Shown piece after piece: positions 1-8,688 of a stretch of DNA of 8,688 nucleotides. A program made the translations under genes and the position numbers. How positions within the stretch are numbered: position 1 is the first letter of the stretch; each line of letters begins with the position of its first letter. Below the pieces are notes generated by a model. It was not told the origin of the DNA and did no database searches. It worked only from the letters and a program-made list of their open reading frames with translations. Where the stretch lies: positions 1 to 8,688 of the forward strand of contig CALMBE010000471.1 of NCBI GenBank assembly GCA_937860165.1. The letters run 5' to 3'. This DNA is from an uncultured Planctomycetaceae bacterium. GTDB lineage: Bacteria > Planctomycetota > Planctomycetia > Pirellulales > Lacipirellulaceae.

Positions 1-1261
<1,261 letters not shown>

Positions 1262-1278
1262 TTAATCCGTGTTTTATC

Positions 1279-1284
1279 AAGGAG
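1279..1284 (+). promoter_or_regulatory. Ribosome binding site (AAGGAG) for the first cupredoxin gene
   Basis: AAGGAG lies nine bases before the ATG at 1294. It fixes this start even though the same frame stays open far upstream through the antisense side of hemB. The ATG is immediately followed by a good signal peptide. Confidence 0.75.
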
Positions 1285-1293
1285 AAAACCACA

Positions 1294-2079
1294 ATGACGC
1301 ATCCATTTCGCATCCTTGTAGCAACTGTGATCACAATAACCGCCCTCGCTCAATCACACGCCGTGGAGTGGGGCTCGATTAAAGGCAAGTTCGTCCTCGA
1401 CGGCGCCGCTGGAGAGCCGGCGGCAATCAACGTCAACAAAGATGCCGAGTTTTGCGGCAAGCATGATTTGAAAGATGAAACCATTGTTACCGGCGAGGGT
1501 AACGCTCTGGCTAATGTGGTGGTCTTCATTTACGCCAAGCGTGGCCAAAAACTGGAAGTCCACCCCGACTACGAAGCTGCTGCCAAGACGCCGGCGAAGC
1601 TGGAAAATAAAGGGTGCCGGTTCGAGCCCCATCTGTTGGCCCTCCGCACCGGCCAACCGCTCGAGGTGAGCAACAGCGATCCGGGAATTGGTCACAATAC
1701 CAATGCTTCGTTCGTGGCAAATCCTGGTTTCAATGAGATGGTGACCAATGCGGCGCCGATCGTGAAAACTCTGGAAAAGCCCGAGCCGGTTCCCGCACCG
1801 GTGGCCTGCAATGTTCACCCTTGGATGAAGGCCCATGTGGTGGTTCGCGAAGATCCCTATGTGGGGATCTCGAACGAGAAGGGTGAATTTGAAATCAAGA
1901 ATATCCCGGTCGGTCAGCACGAGTTTATTTTCTGGCACGAAGGCAAAGGAAACCTCCGCGATGTCAAGCTTGCTTCGGGAAAGACGGATCGTCGTGGCCG
2001 GGCGAAATTGAAAATCGAGGCCGGTAAAGAGCTCGACCTGGGAGAAATCAAAGTCACCCCCGCGGCCTTGGGTAAGTAA
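1294..2079 (+). CDS. Exported cupredoxin-like protein with amicyanin-type copper motif (paralogue 1)
   Basis: The 261-residue protein has a signal peptide ending SHA at residue 23, so it should be exported. The probable type-1 copper ligands are His134 in the HNTN motif plus Cys172, His175 and Met178 in CNVHPWM. Amicyanin has the same layout (His-Asn, then Cys-x-x-His-Pro-Phe-Met followed by a Val strand), and here HVVV follows. This suggests a blue-copper electron carrier. Cys54 (NKDAEFC) and Cys108 (NKGCRF) recur in the next gene and may form a disulfide. Residues ~189-225 (GISNEKGEFEIKNIPVGQHEF, then FWHE) resemble a carboxypeptidase-regulatory-like beta-sandwich, a combination I associate with planctomycete proteins. 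The gene heads a five-gene run ending in cytochrome oxidase, so a role in delivering electrons to CuA, or copper to the oxidase, is plausible. The copper motif is seen directly; the physiological role is inferred. Confidence 0.8.
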   Translation: MTHPFRILVATVITITALAQSHAVEWGSIKGKFVLDGAAGEPAAINVNKDAEFCGKHDLKDETIVTGEGNALANVVVFIYAKRGQKLEVHPDYEAAAKTPAKLENKGCRFEPHLLALRTGQPLEVSNSDPGIGHNTNASFVANPGFNEMVTNAAPIVKTLEKPEPVPAPVACNVHPWMKAHVVVREDPYVGISNEKGEFEIKNIPVGQHEFIFWHEGKGNLRDVKLASGKTDRRGRAKLKIEAGKELDLGEIKVTPAALGK

Positions 2080-2089
2080 AGAATCTCAC

Positions 2090-3004
2090 ATGGTGAATCC
2101 ACTGACAAAACTGCCAAGTTTTTTGCTGCTCCCAGCCTTGTTGGGGTTGGGCGTCGTAACTGGTTGCCAACGGGGCGAAGAACTTGGCCCCGTGGCCAGC
2201 GCTGCAGCCGCGCTCAAAATTCGTGATGCCCTCACGGCAGGTGGGTCTGGGGGTGGAGGTGCAGCGGCAGTAGCGATGGGTACCGGCTGGGGAACTCTCA
2301 AGGGCCGATTTGTCTTCGACGGCGAAGATGTTCCCCAGATGGTCCCCTACAACGCCAACAAAGATATGGAGGCCTGCACCATCGCGGGCAAGGCACCGCT
2401 CCAGGAAACTTTGTTGGTCGACGAATCAACGAAAGGTATCGCTAACTTAGCCGTTTTCGTGCGGAGTGTTTCGCGAGTGCATGAATCGGCGGAAGCGGGC
2501 TCCGGCAAAGTGGATTTTGATCAAAAAGCGTGTCAATTTTTGACCCACGTATTTCCGCTGGTGTTGGGTAATACGATAGTCATCAAGAACAGTGACCCCG
2601 TGGGACACAACACGAATATCGATGGCAAGAATAGTTTTAATCAAACGATTCCGGTCGGAGAATCCATCGACTTCAAGCCCCAAAAGGAAGAAGCGGTTCC
2701 GGTGAGCGTGCGGTGCAGCATCCATCCCTGGATGTTGGCTTACTTTCTTCCGCGGAAGAACGGATACGTGGCCATCACCTCGGCGGATGGCAGTTTTGAA
2801 ATCGCTAATCTTCCCGCAGGAGAGGACCTAGAGTTCCAGGTCTGGCACGAGAGTGCTTCGGGCCCGGGGCACTCTTTGATCCTGACCACGCCCGAGGCGA
2901 AAGACTTGAAATGGTCGAAGAAGGGCCGCTTCAAGGTGAAGCTTGGAGAGGACGAAGTGAAGGAAATCAATTTGGCTGTGCCGAGCACTGCTTTTAGTTT
3001 GTAA
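2090..3004 (+). CDS. Cupredoxin-like lipoprotein with amicyanin-type copper motif (paralogue 2)
   Basis: The 304-residue protein starts ten bases after the previous stop, so translation is probably coupled; no strong ribosome site is visible. The N-terminus is a lipoprotein signal (hydrophobic stretch, then VTGC, Cys26). A Gly/Ala-rich linker follows at residues ~50-64, which would tether the domain flexibly to the membrane. From residue 67 the protein follows the upstream paralogue: GWGTLKGRFVFDG against EWGSIKGKFVLDG, NKDMEAC (Cys96), KACQF (Cys148), NSDPVGHNTN (His173) and CSIHPWM (Cys209, His212, Met215). These give a His/Cys/His/Met type-1 copper set. The C-terminal part again resembles a regulatory-like beta-sandwich (DGSFEIANLPAGEDLEF, then VWHE). 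A membrane-anchored blue-copper carrier next to the oxidase genes would suit short-range electron transfer to subunit II. A copper-chaperone role is an alternative. Confidence 0.8.
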   Translation: MVNPLTKLPSFLLLPALLGLGVVTGCQRGEELGPVASAAAALKIRDALTAGGSGGGGAAAVAMGTGWGTLKGRFVFDGEDVPQMVPYNANKDMEACTIAGKAPLQETLLVDESTKGIANLAVFVRSVSRVHESAEAGSGKVDFDQKACQFLTHVFPLVLGNTIVIKNSDPVGHNTNIDGKNSFNQTIPVGESIDFKPQKEEAVPVSVRCSIHPWMLAYFLPRKNGYVAITSADGSFEIANLPAGEDLEFQVWHESASGPGHSLILTTPEAKDLKWSKKGRFKVKLGEDEVKEINLAVPSTAFSL

Positions 3005-3055
3005 GCGTTCAACACAGATCGAGTTCCGAAAAACAATTGGCTTGGTGATTGCGTG

Positions 3056-4354
3056 ATGAATTCCAGTGTGCGAATTTTCTGTGGATGGTTGAGTCTGGTT
3101 GGAGTGATCCTACTCGGCGGGTGCGACATGCCCGATGCTCCCCAGTTTCGCCTGAACATGGTGCAAATGGTTTCCGATGCGACTCCTACTCCGCCGGCTT
3201 ATCAGGAGCAGATTGCCAATGTGCTGGACGGCATGTTTGGCACTCCGGACGAACCGTTTGCGTTGCCAGAGACTGGTCTGGACTTGCGCAAATTGCAGAT
3301 GGCGGCCGGGCCCGCTTGGACCGACGACAAGGGTGCCAACTTCGGCCTGTACCGGAAGCATTGTGTCCACTGTCACGGTGTGACAGGTGATGGTCGAGGT
3401 CCGACGGCCTTGTTTCTAAACCCCTACCCCCGCGATTATCGGGCCGGGGTCTACAAGTTTAAGTCGACCTACAATCCTGCCCGACCCACCGATGAAGATT
3501 TACATCGGGTACTGATTAATGGCATCCCCGGCACCGCGATGCCTTCGTTCTCGCTGTCGCCACAAGCCGAACTGGAGTCCTTGGCCGAATACGTTAAATA
3601 CCTGAGCATTCGGGGTCAGATGGAAATCGCCCTGGCGAATTATGCGTTCAATGATCTCGGCGAAGAAGAAACCGTCGACGACAAAGGCGAACCGGTGCTC
3701 GATGACGAGGGAGAACCCGTGATGCGGTTGATCCCGCTCGATCCGGCCAGCGACGAAGAGCAGCGGACAGTCATCACCGAATTGCTGGCCGAGATCATGG
3801 ATCCGTGGAACACGGTCAACGAGCAGATCATCGTTCCCGAGGAAGGGGCGATACCTGTCGATAACCGACCTGCGGAGGACGTTGCCGCTTCGGTAGCCAA
3901 GGGGCGGGAATTGTTCTACGGCATTCGGGCGAATTGCATGAAATGCCACGGCCCCACCGGCTTGGGGGATGGGCAGCAAGACGATTTCGATAATTGGAAC
4001 AAGGCCCACAAGCAATTCCTCGATTCGCTGGCCAGCAGCAGTGAGGAAGATGAGCTGACCGGGACCCGTGATTCCGTGGCGGCCTCGTTGTATCCGATTC
4101 GCAATGCGATCCCGCGCAACTTGCGCAAGGGGATTTATCGCGGCGGTCATCGGAGGATCGACGTGTTTTGGAGAATCTATGCGGGCATCGCCGGTACGCC
4201 GATGCCCGGCAGTGGCCCCGCGAGTCCTGGCGCGCAAGGGACTTTGACCGAAGAAGAAATTTGGAGCATCGTCGACTACGTGCTTTCCTTGCCCTATGAA
4301 ACACCAAGTCGACCGCTAGAAGCCTTGCCGACAAACCTTGAATTGGTGAATTGA
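3056..4354 (+). CDS. Di-haem c-type cytochrome lipoprotein
   Basis: The 432-residue protein is an exported electron carrier anchored by a lipobox (LLGGC, Cys23). Two class I cytochrome c domains are visible. Haem 1 is CVHCH (Cys103, Cys106, His107) with likely axial Met162 in GIPGTAMPSF. Haem 2 is CMKCH (Cys294, Cys297, His298) with likely axial Met383 in GIAGTPMPG. Both haem sites are followed by a Gly-Asp-rich loop (VTGDGRG, TGLGDG). The linker, about residues 199-265, is very acidic and contains a short internal duplication (DDKGEPVLDDEGEPV). The second domain is enlarged by an acidic insertion near 310-345. The gene lies between the cupredoxin genes and oxidase subunit II, so it probably passes electrons to CuA. 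It could instead be a subunit of a quinol-oxidising complex such as alternative complex III encoded elsewhere. An in-frame GTG at 3053 directly precedes the chosen ATG and cannot be excluded as the start; no strong ribosome site is present. Confidence 0.88.
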   Translation: MNSSVRIFCGWLSLVGVILLGGCDMPDAPQFRLNMVQMVSDATPTPPAYQEQIANVLDGMFGTPDEPFALPETGLDLRKLQMAAGPAWTDDKGANFGLYRKHCVHCHGVTGDGRGPTALFLNPYPRDYRAGVYKFKSTYNPARPTDEDLHRVLINGIPGTAMPSFSLSPQAELESLAEYVKYLSIRGQMEIALANYAFNDLGEEETVDDKGEPVLDDEGEPVMRLIPLDPASDEEQRTVITELLAEIMDPWNTVNEQIIVPEEGAIPVDNRPAEDVAASVAKGRELFYGIRANCMKCHGPTGLGDGQQDDFDNWNKAHKQFLDSLASSSEEDELTGTRDSVAASLYPIRNAIPRNLRKGIYRGGHRRIDVFWRIYAGIAGTPMPGSGPASPGAQGTLTEEEIWSIVDYVLSLPYETPSRPLEALPTNLELVN

Positions 4355-4401
4355 TAAGTATCCGTCCCCGCGGAGCTGACGGACAGTCATTCCGCATTGT
4401 T

Positions 4402-4407
4402 GGAGAG
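4402..4407 (+). promoter_or_regulatory. Ribosome binding site (GGAGAG) supporting a GTG start for oxidase subunit II
   Basis: GGAGAG lies five bases before the GTG at 4413. This supports a GTG start that yields a hydrophobic first segment (NRFWSFLFLLVPIGG), as expected for subunit II. Confidence 0.6.
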
Positions 4408-4412
4408 CGATC

Positions 4413-5186
4413 GTGAATCGTTTTTGGAGTTTCTTGTTTCTGCTGGTACCCATCGGGGGTGTGGCCTGTTTCGTCGCTGCGCCGTATTTCAATATCTGGT
4501 TGCCACGGGACGTATCCGAACATGGCCGCACGATCGACAGCCTGTTCATGTTCATTCTGTACCTCACGGGTGCCGTATTTCTGGTCACGGAGATGGTGCT
4601 GTTTTATTTTTCATGGAAGTACGATGCGAACACGAATCAAGAACCAGTCAAATTCTCGCACGGCAGCCATGCCCTCGAGTTGGTTTGGACAATTCTTCCC
4701 GCAGTGACACTGTTGTTCATTGCGATCTATCAAATGGAAGCGTGGGCTGCCGCGAAGATGCACCCCCCCGTGATGGATATCACCTGCGAGGTGACCGGTC
4801 GGCAATTCAATTGGGACTTCCGTTATCCGGGCCCCGACAACGAACTGTACACCGAGGACGACCTCGTGCGGACGGATGGCAAATTATTCCTGCCGGTGAA
4901 TGAAGATGTGCTGCTGAAGATCACCAGTGCCGACGTGCTGCACAGCTTTTTTCTGCCAAATTTGCGGATCAAACAGGACGTGGTCCCCGGCATGGATCAG
5001 CAGATGTGGTTCAAGTCCAAGAAGACGGGCGATTTCGACATTGTGTGCGCCGAGTTATGCGGTTGGGGCCACTACAAGATGAAGGGTCAAGTCACTTTTT
5101 TGCCCCGTCCAGAGTACGAAGCCAAGCTTGCCGCCTTTGGTGTCGAACAGAATACGATGCGGGTCGAGGTTCCAGAAGAAGAGTAG
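4413..5186 (+). CDS. coxB: Cytochrome c oxidase subunit II (CuA subunit)
   Basis: The 257-residue subunit takes electrons from a soluble or tethered donor through its binuclear CuA centre and passes them to haem a in subunit I. Hydrophobic segments are at about residues 5-25, 43-67 and 90-108; the last two are the family's transmembrane hairpin, and the first is a signal or extra anchor. The cupredoxin domain follows with a full CuA ligand set: His177 (VLHSFFLP), Cys212, Glu214, Cys216 and His220 in CAELCGWGH, and Met223 two residues beyond that His. Trp134 in FNWDFRYPG lies in the aromatic patch where donors inject electrons. There is no fused cytochrome c domain, in contrast to caa3 oxidases, so the donor must be separate; the upstream di-haem cytochrome and cupredoxins are obvious candidates. 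The start is GTG, and the C-terminus ends in a short acidic tail (VPEEE). Confidence 0.95.
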   Translation: MNRFWSFLFLLVPIGGVACFVAAPYFNIWLPRDVSEHGRTIDSLFMFILYLTGAVFLVTEMVLFYFSWKYDANTNQEPVKFSHGSHALELVWTILPAVTLLFIAIYQMEAWAAAKMHPPVMDITCEVTGRQFNWDFRYPGPDNELYTEDDLVRTDGKLFLPVNEDVLLKITSADVLHSFFLPNLRIKQDVVPGMDQQMWFKSKKTGDFDIVCAELCGWGHYKMKGQVTFLPRPEYEAKLAAFGVEQNTMRVEVPEEE

Positions 5187-5270
5187 TGAGAGACCGTTGA
5201 TTGCCTGGACCGGTTTCCTCCGGAGTATGCATCGAGGTCTTTGCCGAGAAGTTCAAATAGTGAGTTCCCC

Positions 5271-7049
<1,779 letters not shown>

Positions 7050-7146
7050 TTGTCCGACAGAATTTGAAAACATGGTCAATTTCAGAGTAGTACGACTCGG
7101 AGAGTGGAGCCACAAAATCTACGGAGGAGAATTCCAGACGGGTAAG

Positions 7147-7153
7147 AAGGAGG
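7147..7153 (+). promoter_or_regulatory. Strong ribosome binding site (AAGGAGG) for the exported hypothetical protein
   Basis: AAGGAGG lies four bases before the ATG at 7158, at the end of a 108-base gap after oxidase subunit I. The gap shows no clear terminator, promoter or coding frame. A second purine-rich block (GGAGGAG, 7123-7129) has no start codon suitably placed behind it. Confidence 0.7.
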
Positions 7154-7157
7154 CGCT

Positions 7158-7805
7158 ATGATTGTTCGATTATTCGCAATATTGTCGTTCGTTCTCTGCT
7201 GCTCTCCCGTCTACGCCGAGGAACCGGTTGAAATTCCGTTGGATCAAATCTGGGCTCTGGACATGCCCGGCACTAGGGATTTACGCGAATTGGAGCAGGG
7301 AGATAAGTTTAAGAGCTTGTCCGCAACAGAGCGAATTCAGAACTCGCTTGTAGAGAATACTCGCTGGCTATTAAATGTCAATCACCGCCCATCATATGGT
7401 AGTGTCGTCGGTCGTGGAACAGTAATTGCTGCGACTGGACTTGAAGCTCTAAAACATGCAAATGCCATTCTGGCCGATAAGCAAACTAGAATAGAGTGGT
7501 TTGACTCCTCTGAAGAATTGACTCTAGTATTCTTCGCCTATGAGAGTGGTAGGCGCGTTAGGCTTAGTAAAGTTTACAGTACAAAAAAGGAAGTTGTTGT
7601 TGAGTACGCATTTGAAGCAGTAGAATTTCCTAAGTCAACTTCGCAAATTGCTTTAATACCTTTGGGAAAGCTACCCCCTGGGAATCGCAATGTCAAAATT
7701 ACAAGACTAGATGAAATCATAACAAATGCTGAGTTGCGCCATCATAGGCAGGCCTTCGGAAGACAAGTTATAAGCGAATCATTTGCTTTTGGAGTGAGAA
7801 AATAG
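7158..7805 (+). CDS. Exported protein of unknown function (215 aa)
   Basis: I do not recognise a characterised family. The protein starts with a clear signal peptide (MIVRLFAILSFVLCCSPVYA, cleavage after residue 20), giving a mature exported protein of about 195 residues without further membrane segments. The mature N-terminus reads EIPLDQIWALDMPGTRDLRELE; I have the impression that similar Ile-Pro-Leu-Asp/Met-Pro-Gly-Thr openings occur in hypothetical planctomycete proteins, but could not check. A Gly-rich stretch at residues 79-95 (SYGSVVGRGTVIAATGLEA) is followed by probable alternating beta strands (120-170). Base composition is clearly lower in G+C than in the oxidase genes, in line with the following peptidase gene. 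That gene begins 22 bases later, so the two probably form one transcription unit. Function in trans with the peptidase is conceivable but unsupported. Confidence 0.75.
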   Translation: MIVRLFAILSFVLCCSPVYAEEPVEIPLDQIWALDMPGTRDLRELEQGDKFKSLSATERIQNSLVENTRWLLNVNHRPSYGSVVGRGTVIAATGLEALKHANAILADKQTRIEWFDSSEELTLVFFAYESGRRVRLSKVYSTKKEVVVEYAFEAVEFPKSTSQIALIPLGKLPPGNRNVKITRLDEIITNAELRHHRQAFGRQVISESFAFGVRK

Positions 7806-7814
7806 AAACGGAAC

Positions 7815-7821
7815 AAAGGAG
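7815..7821 (+). promoter_or_regulatory. Ribosome binding site (AAAGGAG) for the S8 peptidase
   Basis: AAAGGAG lies six bases before the ATG at 7828, inside the 22-base gap after the previous stop. It fixes the start of a reading frame that has no stop before the window ends. Confidence 0.75.
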
Positions 7822-7827
7822 AACACT

Positions 7828-8688
7828 ATGCGTGCTTTTGTCGCTTCATTAGTCGTGTTGTTAACTACAAATTCGGCACATGCAGATCTTTCCACTGTCG
7901 GTGGAGAGGGCGCTAATGCCCTAGTTACCGGTTTGAACGGATTAGGCTCAGTAATTGGCCAGGTAGAATTTAAACGTCCTGGAAAGCCAGGTTTTGATGA
8001 TCCCCAATATGTGCACAATCAAGTAAATCCGACTCAGGTTTATGCTTCGACCAATCCTGATTTTCCGAATTCGCCTTTCGTGCAAAATAACAATCATGCT
8101 ATATCTGTTGCCGGTGTCATGATTAGTTCAGGCGGGTTATTAAGGGGAATCGCACCCTCCGCAAGCCTTCACTCGGGAGCAATGAATTCACAAGATGATG
8201 AATCTTTTGCGTTTGTAGGAAATCGAATAGCACGACTTCAAGAAATGAGAGCAATCAATGTTAGTGTGGGTAGGTCGATAACAGGGCTAGAGGTTGCTGA
8301 CGGAACAACTTACGTAAGTCTTTTTGTAGATTGGTCGTCTAAAGTCCATGATGTTCTATGGGTCGTAGGGGGCGATGAAGATGGTCGTGATGTCCATGTT
8401 CCCCAAGACAATTTCAATGGAATTACTGTAGCCGCGTCTCAGCGATTTAATGGGGGAATTACGGGGTCTTATAGACAGGTTTCCCCCAACAACATTCTGA
8501 CCTTTGATGCGGTTGGGCATCGCACATCTATTGACCTGATGGCACCGGGTGAAGACATACTTCTGCCGATTCAAAACAACATGGATATAGTGGGCGGTGG
8601 TACTAGTTTCACCGCTCCTCACGTAACGGGGGCTGTTGCTTTACTCGACCAGTATGGCAATTTCCAAGAAAGTATGAGCAATCCCCGA
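7828..8688 (+). CDS. Secreted S8 (subtilisin-like) peptidase, 3' end beyond the window
   Basis: 287 codons are open to the window edge with no stop. A signal peptide ends AHA at residue 19, and the fold appears to start almost at once, leaving no room for an I9-type propeptide. The His box is NHAISVAGVMIS (His90) and the Ser box is GGGTSFTAPHVTGA (Ser260); RAINVSVG (141-148) matches the conserved strand before the substrate-binding region, and DLMAPGEDI (236-244) precedes the Ser box as usual. At the position of the catalytic Asp the text is SVIGQVEFKRPG, giving Glu47. At the oxyanion Asn the text is VVGGDEDG, giving Asp183. The enzyme is therefore either a variant peptidase or inactive. I recall the Ile-Gly-Gln-Val-Glu form in other planctomycete S8 proteins, unchecked. 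Any C-terminal sorting or beta-sandwich domains lie outside the window. It pairs with the preceding exported protein. Family assignment is firm; activity is uncertain. Confidence 0.88.
   Translation, partial: MRAFVASLVVLLTTNSAHADLSTVGGEGANALVTGLNGLGSVIGQVEFKRPGKPGFDDPQYVHNQVNPTQVYASTNPDFPNSPFVQNNNHAISVAGVMISSGGLLRGIAPSASLHSGAMNSQDDESFAFVGNRIARLQEMRAINVSVGRSITGLEVADGTTYVSLFVDWSSKVHDVLWVVGGDEDGRDVHVPQDNFNGITVAASQRFNGGITGSYRQVSPNNILTFDAVGHRTSIDLMAPGEDILLPIQNNMDIVGGGTSFTAPHVTGAVALLDQYGNFQESMSNPR

Noticed and set aside
3500..4237. Antisense frame of 245 codons opposite the di-haem cytochrome
   Set aside because: The sense frame carries two CxxCH sites, axial Met motifs and a lipobox; the antisense product shows no recognisable domain or start context.
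4361..4383. Inverted repeat TCCGTC/GACGGA between the cytochrome and subunit II genes
   Set aside because: Six base pairs with an 11-base loop and no following T-run do not make a terminator, and transcription should continue into the oxidase genes.
5241..5270. Alternative TTG start for oxidase subunit I
   Set aside because: It adds ten residues (MPRSSNSEFP) with no family resemblance and would need a rare start codon; the ATG at 5271 fits the usual N-terminus.
7064..7093. Possible promoter, TTGAAA with TAGTAC, before the exported protein gene
   Set aside because: The -10 match is poor and planctomycete promoter rules are not well enough known to me to support the call.
8356..8622. Minus-strand 88-codon frame inside the S8 peptidase gene
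   Set aside because: It lies opposite the Ser-box region of a clear peptidase frame and shows no domain.

Overview
The window looks like planctomycete DNA over most of its length (about 1.29 kb to the right end), abutting a stretch that looks alphaproteobacterial (left ~1.2 kb). This rests on gene content and base composition only; no search was run. Composition falls in three zones. Hand counts of single 60-base lines give 47/60 G+C at 601-660, 36/60 at 6001-6060 and 24/60 at 7441-7500.

Left zone (1 to ~1.22 kb, minus strand): a nearly complete hemB (porphobilinogen synthase) with an Asp-rich metal site of the Mg-type enzymes. It is preceded by the tail of an unrecognised reading frame whose stop codon overlaps the hemB start (ATGA). 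That upstream frame runs out where G+C drops, at ~1.22-1.26 kb, which suggests a transfer boundary or a chimeric join.

Middle zone (1294-7049, plus strand): five co-directional genes with gaps of 10, 51, 58 and 84 bases, reading as one respiratory operon. The first two are tandem, diverged paralogues, one a secreted protein and one a lipoprotein. Both carry an amicyanin-like type-1 copper signature (His-Asn ... Cys-x-x-His-Pro-Trp-Met). Next come a di-haem c-type cytochrome lipoprotein, cytochrome oxidase subunit II with a complete CuA site, and subunit I with all haem and CuB ligands. Subunit I has Tyr-Ser before the CuB His in place of the D-channel Glu, which marks it as an A2-type oxidase. 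A plausible electron path is cupredoxins and/or di-haem cytochrome, then CuA, then haem a, then haem a3/CuB. Subunits III and IV and any quinol-oxidising complex are not in the window.

Right zone (7158 to the end, plus strand): lower-G+C genes in a probable two-gene unit. The first is a 215-residue exported protein of unknown function. The second is the start of a secreted S8 (subtilisin-like) peptidase that runs off the window; it has His and Ser but a Glu at the expected catalytic Asp and an Asp at the expected oxyanion Asn. No tRNA, rRNA, CRISPR array, insertion sequence or convincing terminator was seen.
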